Source: Eonycteris spelaea
Taxonomy: Eukaryota > Chordata > Mammalia > Chiroptera > Pteropodidae
Direction: 5' to 3'
DNA: 64,000 nucleotides
Assembly (NCBI GenBank): GCA_003508835.1
Contig: PUFA01000072.1
Location: forward strand, 5,120,501 to 5,184,500
The position numbers were made by a program, and so were the translations under genes. The notes under the pieces are model-generated. The model saw nothing but the letters and a program-made list of their open reading frames with translations. It was not told where the DNA came from and made no database searches. This document shows positions 61,471-64,000 of the stretch, one piece after another. Within the stretch, counting starts at the first letter, position 1; each line of letters opens with the position of its first letter.

Positions 61471-62919
61471 TTATTAATATTCTATTTCAGTCTTTTTGAA
61501 GCAGAATAGATCATGGTTGACTGTTACTCACTGATATTTTGTTTGGAAAGATACGATTTCTCTACATTTAATTATTTCTATAAATATTTTCTTGTGGAGT
61601 ATTATTCATTATCATAAAATATTTAAGCCAATGCATGCAAGCAAATAATACAATATTTAAGTGGTGGCTGTGTTGGAGGAAAACTTTTACTTTTTTTGCT
61701 TTTAGGAAATGAATCTGTTAAATATTTTTTACATTCAATCATGAATGGTAAAGGTACAATAAAGTGCTTTGATGTTTCCCGATTAGATAAATTCAAGCCA
61801 TTTATATTTGAGGTAAATTATAGACCAACATAGGTAAGACCGTAAATAGTGGGTTGTATTTCACAGGAGCTAACAATAATCTTTTAAAGTCAAGTTGTCC
61901 CAAGGGTGATTTTGTGATTTAGCTATGAAGCTTTCATGTAACAAGATATGAAGCAAGTATTAGTTAGATAGGAAAGAACATCCAACACAGACTATAGTGT
62001 TTATTCTTACTGTTTTCAAGGTAAATGTCTTGCAAGCATATCCCACATAATGAACAAGATACAACTCAGGGATTTACCTCTTCAAAGTGTTTATGTTATA
62101 ACCAGTTTCTGTAAGCTTGTGTTCGTGTCTGTCTGTGTGCATATGTGTGTGCATGCGTGTGTGCATATGTGTATTTGATAACTGACTTTTTTTATCTCAG
62201 CAAAGCTAAGTTACTGGATATAAATCTATAGTTTTCTGTTATGCAACAGTACGTGATTTTCAAACTGGGGAAAATAAAATGACTGTTGAGTTTAAAGTGG
62301 TTAAAGAATTGCTTTTATTGATTGGGAGAAAAATTTTATATTTTTCTCAAATATTCTGAATGCTTTGATAGAAATATTATCATCATCTGATGGAAATCTC
62401 CCAACAGAAGTTAGTTCCACAGTGAAACATTACATTTTACTGTTTCCAAAGATGCATAACCATTATCCTGCTGATAATAGGCAATTGGACACAGAGGATA
62501 TTGAGATGGAATAATTTCCTAGGTATTACACTAGGGAGTTGGAGAGATTTCCATTGAGCCCAGAATTGTTAGAAAGGAAGCAATGAATAAAATTTCCTAG
62601 TCTCTTCATTTCTCACTACTAAAATGTTTAAAAACCACAACAATTCTCTATCACATTACACTGTTTTATTTCAATTCAAAATACGTCATTTACTTCTATA
62701 AGTCTATTGATTTTCTCTCTTCTTGTTTTAGAAATTATATAGTGAGGGATATTTAAAATTCCCTACAAATAGTGTTGGAATAATTGGATGCCCACAAAGG
62801 AAAAAAAGAGAAACTTTCATCCATGTTTATTTCTAATAAAAATTAACAGAAAATGGATCATTGACATAAATGTGAAATATAAACTATAACATTTCTTACA
62901 GAGTACTTTGGCGAGAATC
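61471..62919. other. Unassigned A+T-rich DNA
   Basis: An imperfect (GT)n tract lies at 62122-62168. Nothing else recognised. Confidence 0.4.
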
Positions 62920-63790
62920 TTTGTTACTTTTGCCTATATACAAATTTCTTAGACTCAACACCAAAAGCATGAACCATAAAAAGAATACAATTTATAAATT
63001 TTACTTTATCAAAGTTAAAAATAGCTGTTCCTCATTCGACACTGTTAAGTAAATGAGATGACCATAGATTAACATAAGATATTTGCAAGTAAAATATTTG
63101 GTTGAGAAATTGTATCCATACTATATGAAGAGTGTTTAAAACTCAAAAATAAGAGAGCAAACAATTGATTTTTTTAAATGGAGAATTCATCCAACACTTT
63201 ACCAAAGAATAGTAAATAAATATATGGAAGTTAGCTCAATATTATTAATCACTTGAAAAATGAAATTTAAAAACACAATGGGCTATGACTCCGCATCTAA
63301 TAGAAATTGTTAACATTCAAAGAGGTTTTTAACAAGGATGTGGAATTACCGAAACTCTCATACACTGCTGGTGGGAATGTAAACAGACACTACCACTTTG
63401 GAAAATTCATTTGGCAGTATCTAAACATTTAAAAATAAACCTACATTATAACCCAGCAGTTCTATGCCTCGGTATTTTCCTAAGAGAAAGCATGTGTCCA
63501 TATAAAAACATATAAAGAAGGTTCACAGCAGGTTCATGCTCCTATATGTGTAATGATCCTAAACTGGCAAAAATGCATTTGTCCATCAACAGTAAAGCGC
63601 TTACTTCTTGAGGAGTTGTAGGGTACAGGTGGGCGCTTCTGGGATGTAGGGACATTCTGTTTCTTGACTCGGGTGTAAATAACATGGATGTTCTTTTTAT
63701 CACAATTCATTCAGCTGAATGTGATACTTTTATGTCTTATGTGCTATTTATTATGGTTCACAATTTTAAAAGTTTAAAATATATACATAT
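62920..63790 (+). mobile_element. L1M LINE, ORF2 3' end and 3' UTR
   Basis: Sense blocks in order: AACACCAAAAGCATGAACC (62958), CACTGTTAAGTAAATGAG (63040), AAACTCTCATACACTGCTGG (63352), CCCAGCAGTTCTATGCC (63452) and GGTGGGCGCTTCTGGGATG (63628, 3' UTR). There is no open frame. The copy is old and diverged. Confidence 0.8.
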
Positions 63791-64000
63791 ATATACATAT
63801 TATATTTGGAAACTATAATTTCTTTAAAAAATAATTATCCTTAAGACTCATGAATTTTATTATTCCTTAATAACAGCCTTAATAATAACCTTATTATTAT
63901 TCCTTAATCATTTCATAATATTCCTTAATAATTCCAAACAGCCAGTTTGAGTCTTCGTAGTAATATACATATCCTCTTATGTGACTTTATAAATTATATG
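63791..64000. other. A+T-rich sequence with repeated TATTCCTTAATA
   Basis: Three loose copies of a TATTCCTTAAT motif at 63860-63932 make a degenerate tandem repeat. The window ends here. Confidence 0.5.

Overview
The window looks like non-coding nuclear DNA from a mammal, most likely a fruit bat (Pteropodidae). It is A+T-rich and full of placental-mammal repeats: L1, L2, CR1/L3, MIR, MER5/MER20-type hAT remnants and MaLR LTRs. No open reading frame exceeds 166 codons, and the longest recognisable ones are broken pieces of L1 ORF2. The taxonomic clue is a pair of 5S rRNA-derived SINEs. One is a tRNA-Val/5S hybrid at 26427-26631 (+). The other is a 5S-headed SINE at 29407-29643 (-). Published work describes such 5S-derived and hybrid tRNA/5S SINEs (the MEG families) as restricted to megabats. 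No primate Alu or carnivore-type SINE was seen.

Layout. 1-10 kb: unique A+T-rich sequence with old MER5 and MIR pieces and two patches that read like candidate conserved non-coding DNA. 10.1-11.1 kb: 5'-truncated L1 (-) with a CA/TG microsatellite in its 3' UTR. 11-22 kb: mostly unassigned, with a GC-richer block at 12.9-13.6 kb and MIRs. 22.3-24.4 kb: CR1/L3 relic, then a well-preserved 0.7-kb ERV-type LTR (-). 25.7-26.9 kb: L1 (-) interrupted by the hybrid SINE. 27.6-32.6 kb: hAT remnants, an MLT1 LTR and the second SINE. 34-36.4 kb: old L1M fragments (+). 37.2-39.2 kb: L2 interrupted by a hAT MITE, MIRs and a small degenerate repeat. 41.7-44.3 kb: an old LTR, two MIRs, a near-perfect hairpin and a GATA microsatellite. 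47.65-49.0 kb: an L1 with an inverted 5' half and target-site duplications (twin priming). 50.0-50.7 kb: repeat-poor candidate regulatory DNA. 51 kb: MER20 invaded by a TG microsatellite. 53.3-54.2 kb: L1 (-) with clear target-site duplications. 57.9-58.5 kb: MLT1-like LTR (+). 62.9-63.8 kb: L1M (+).

I found no convincing exon, CpG island, structural RNA gene or CRISPR array. The most informative content is retroposon biology: the hybrid SINE, its shared 5S changes with the second SINE, nested insertions, and the twin-primed L1. Repeat family names come from remembered consensus sequences; boundaries are approximate unless target-site duplications are given.
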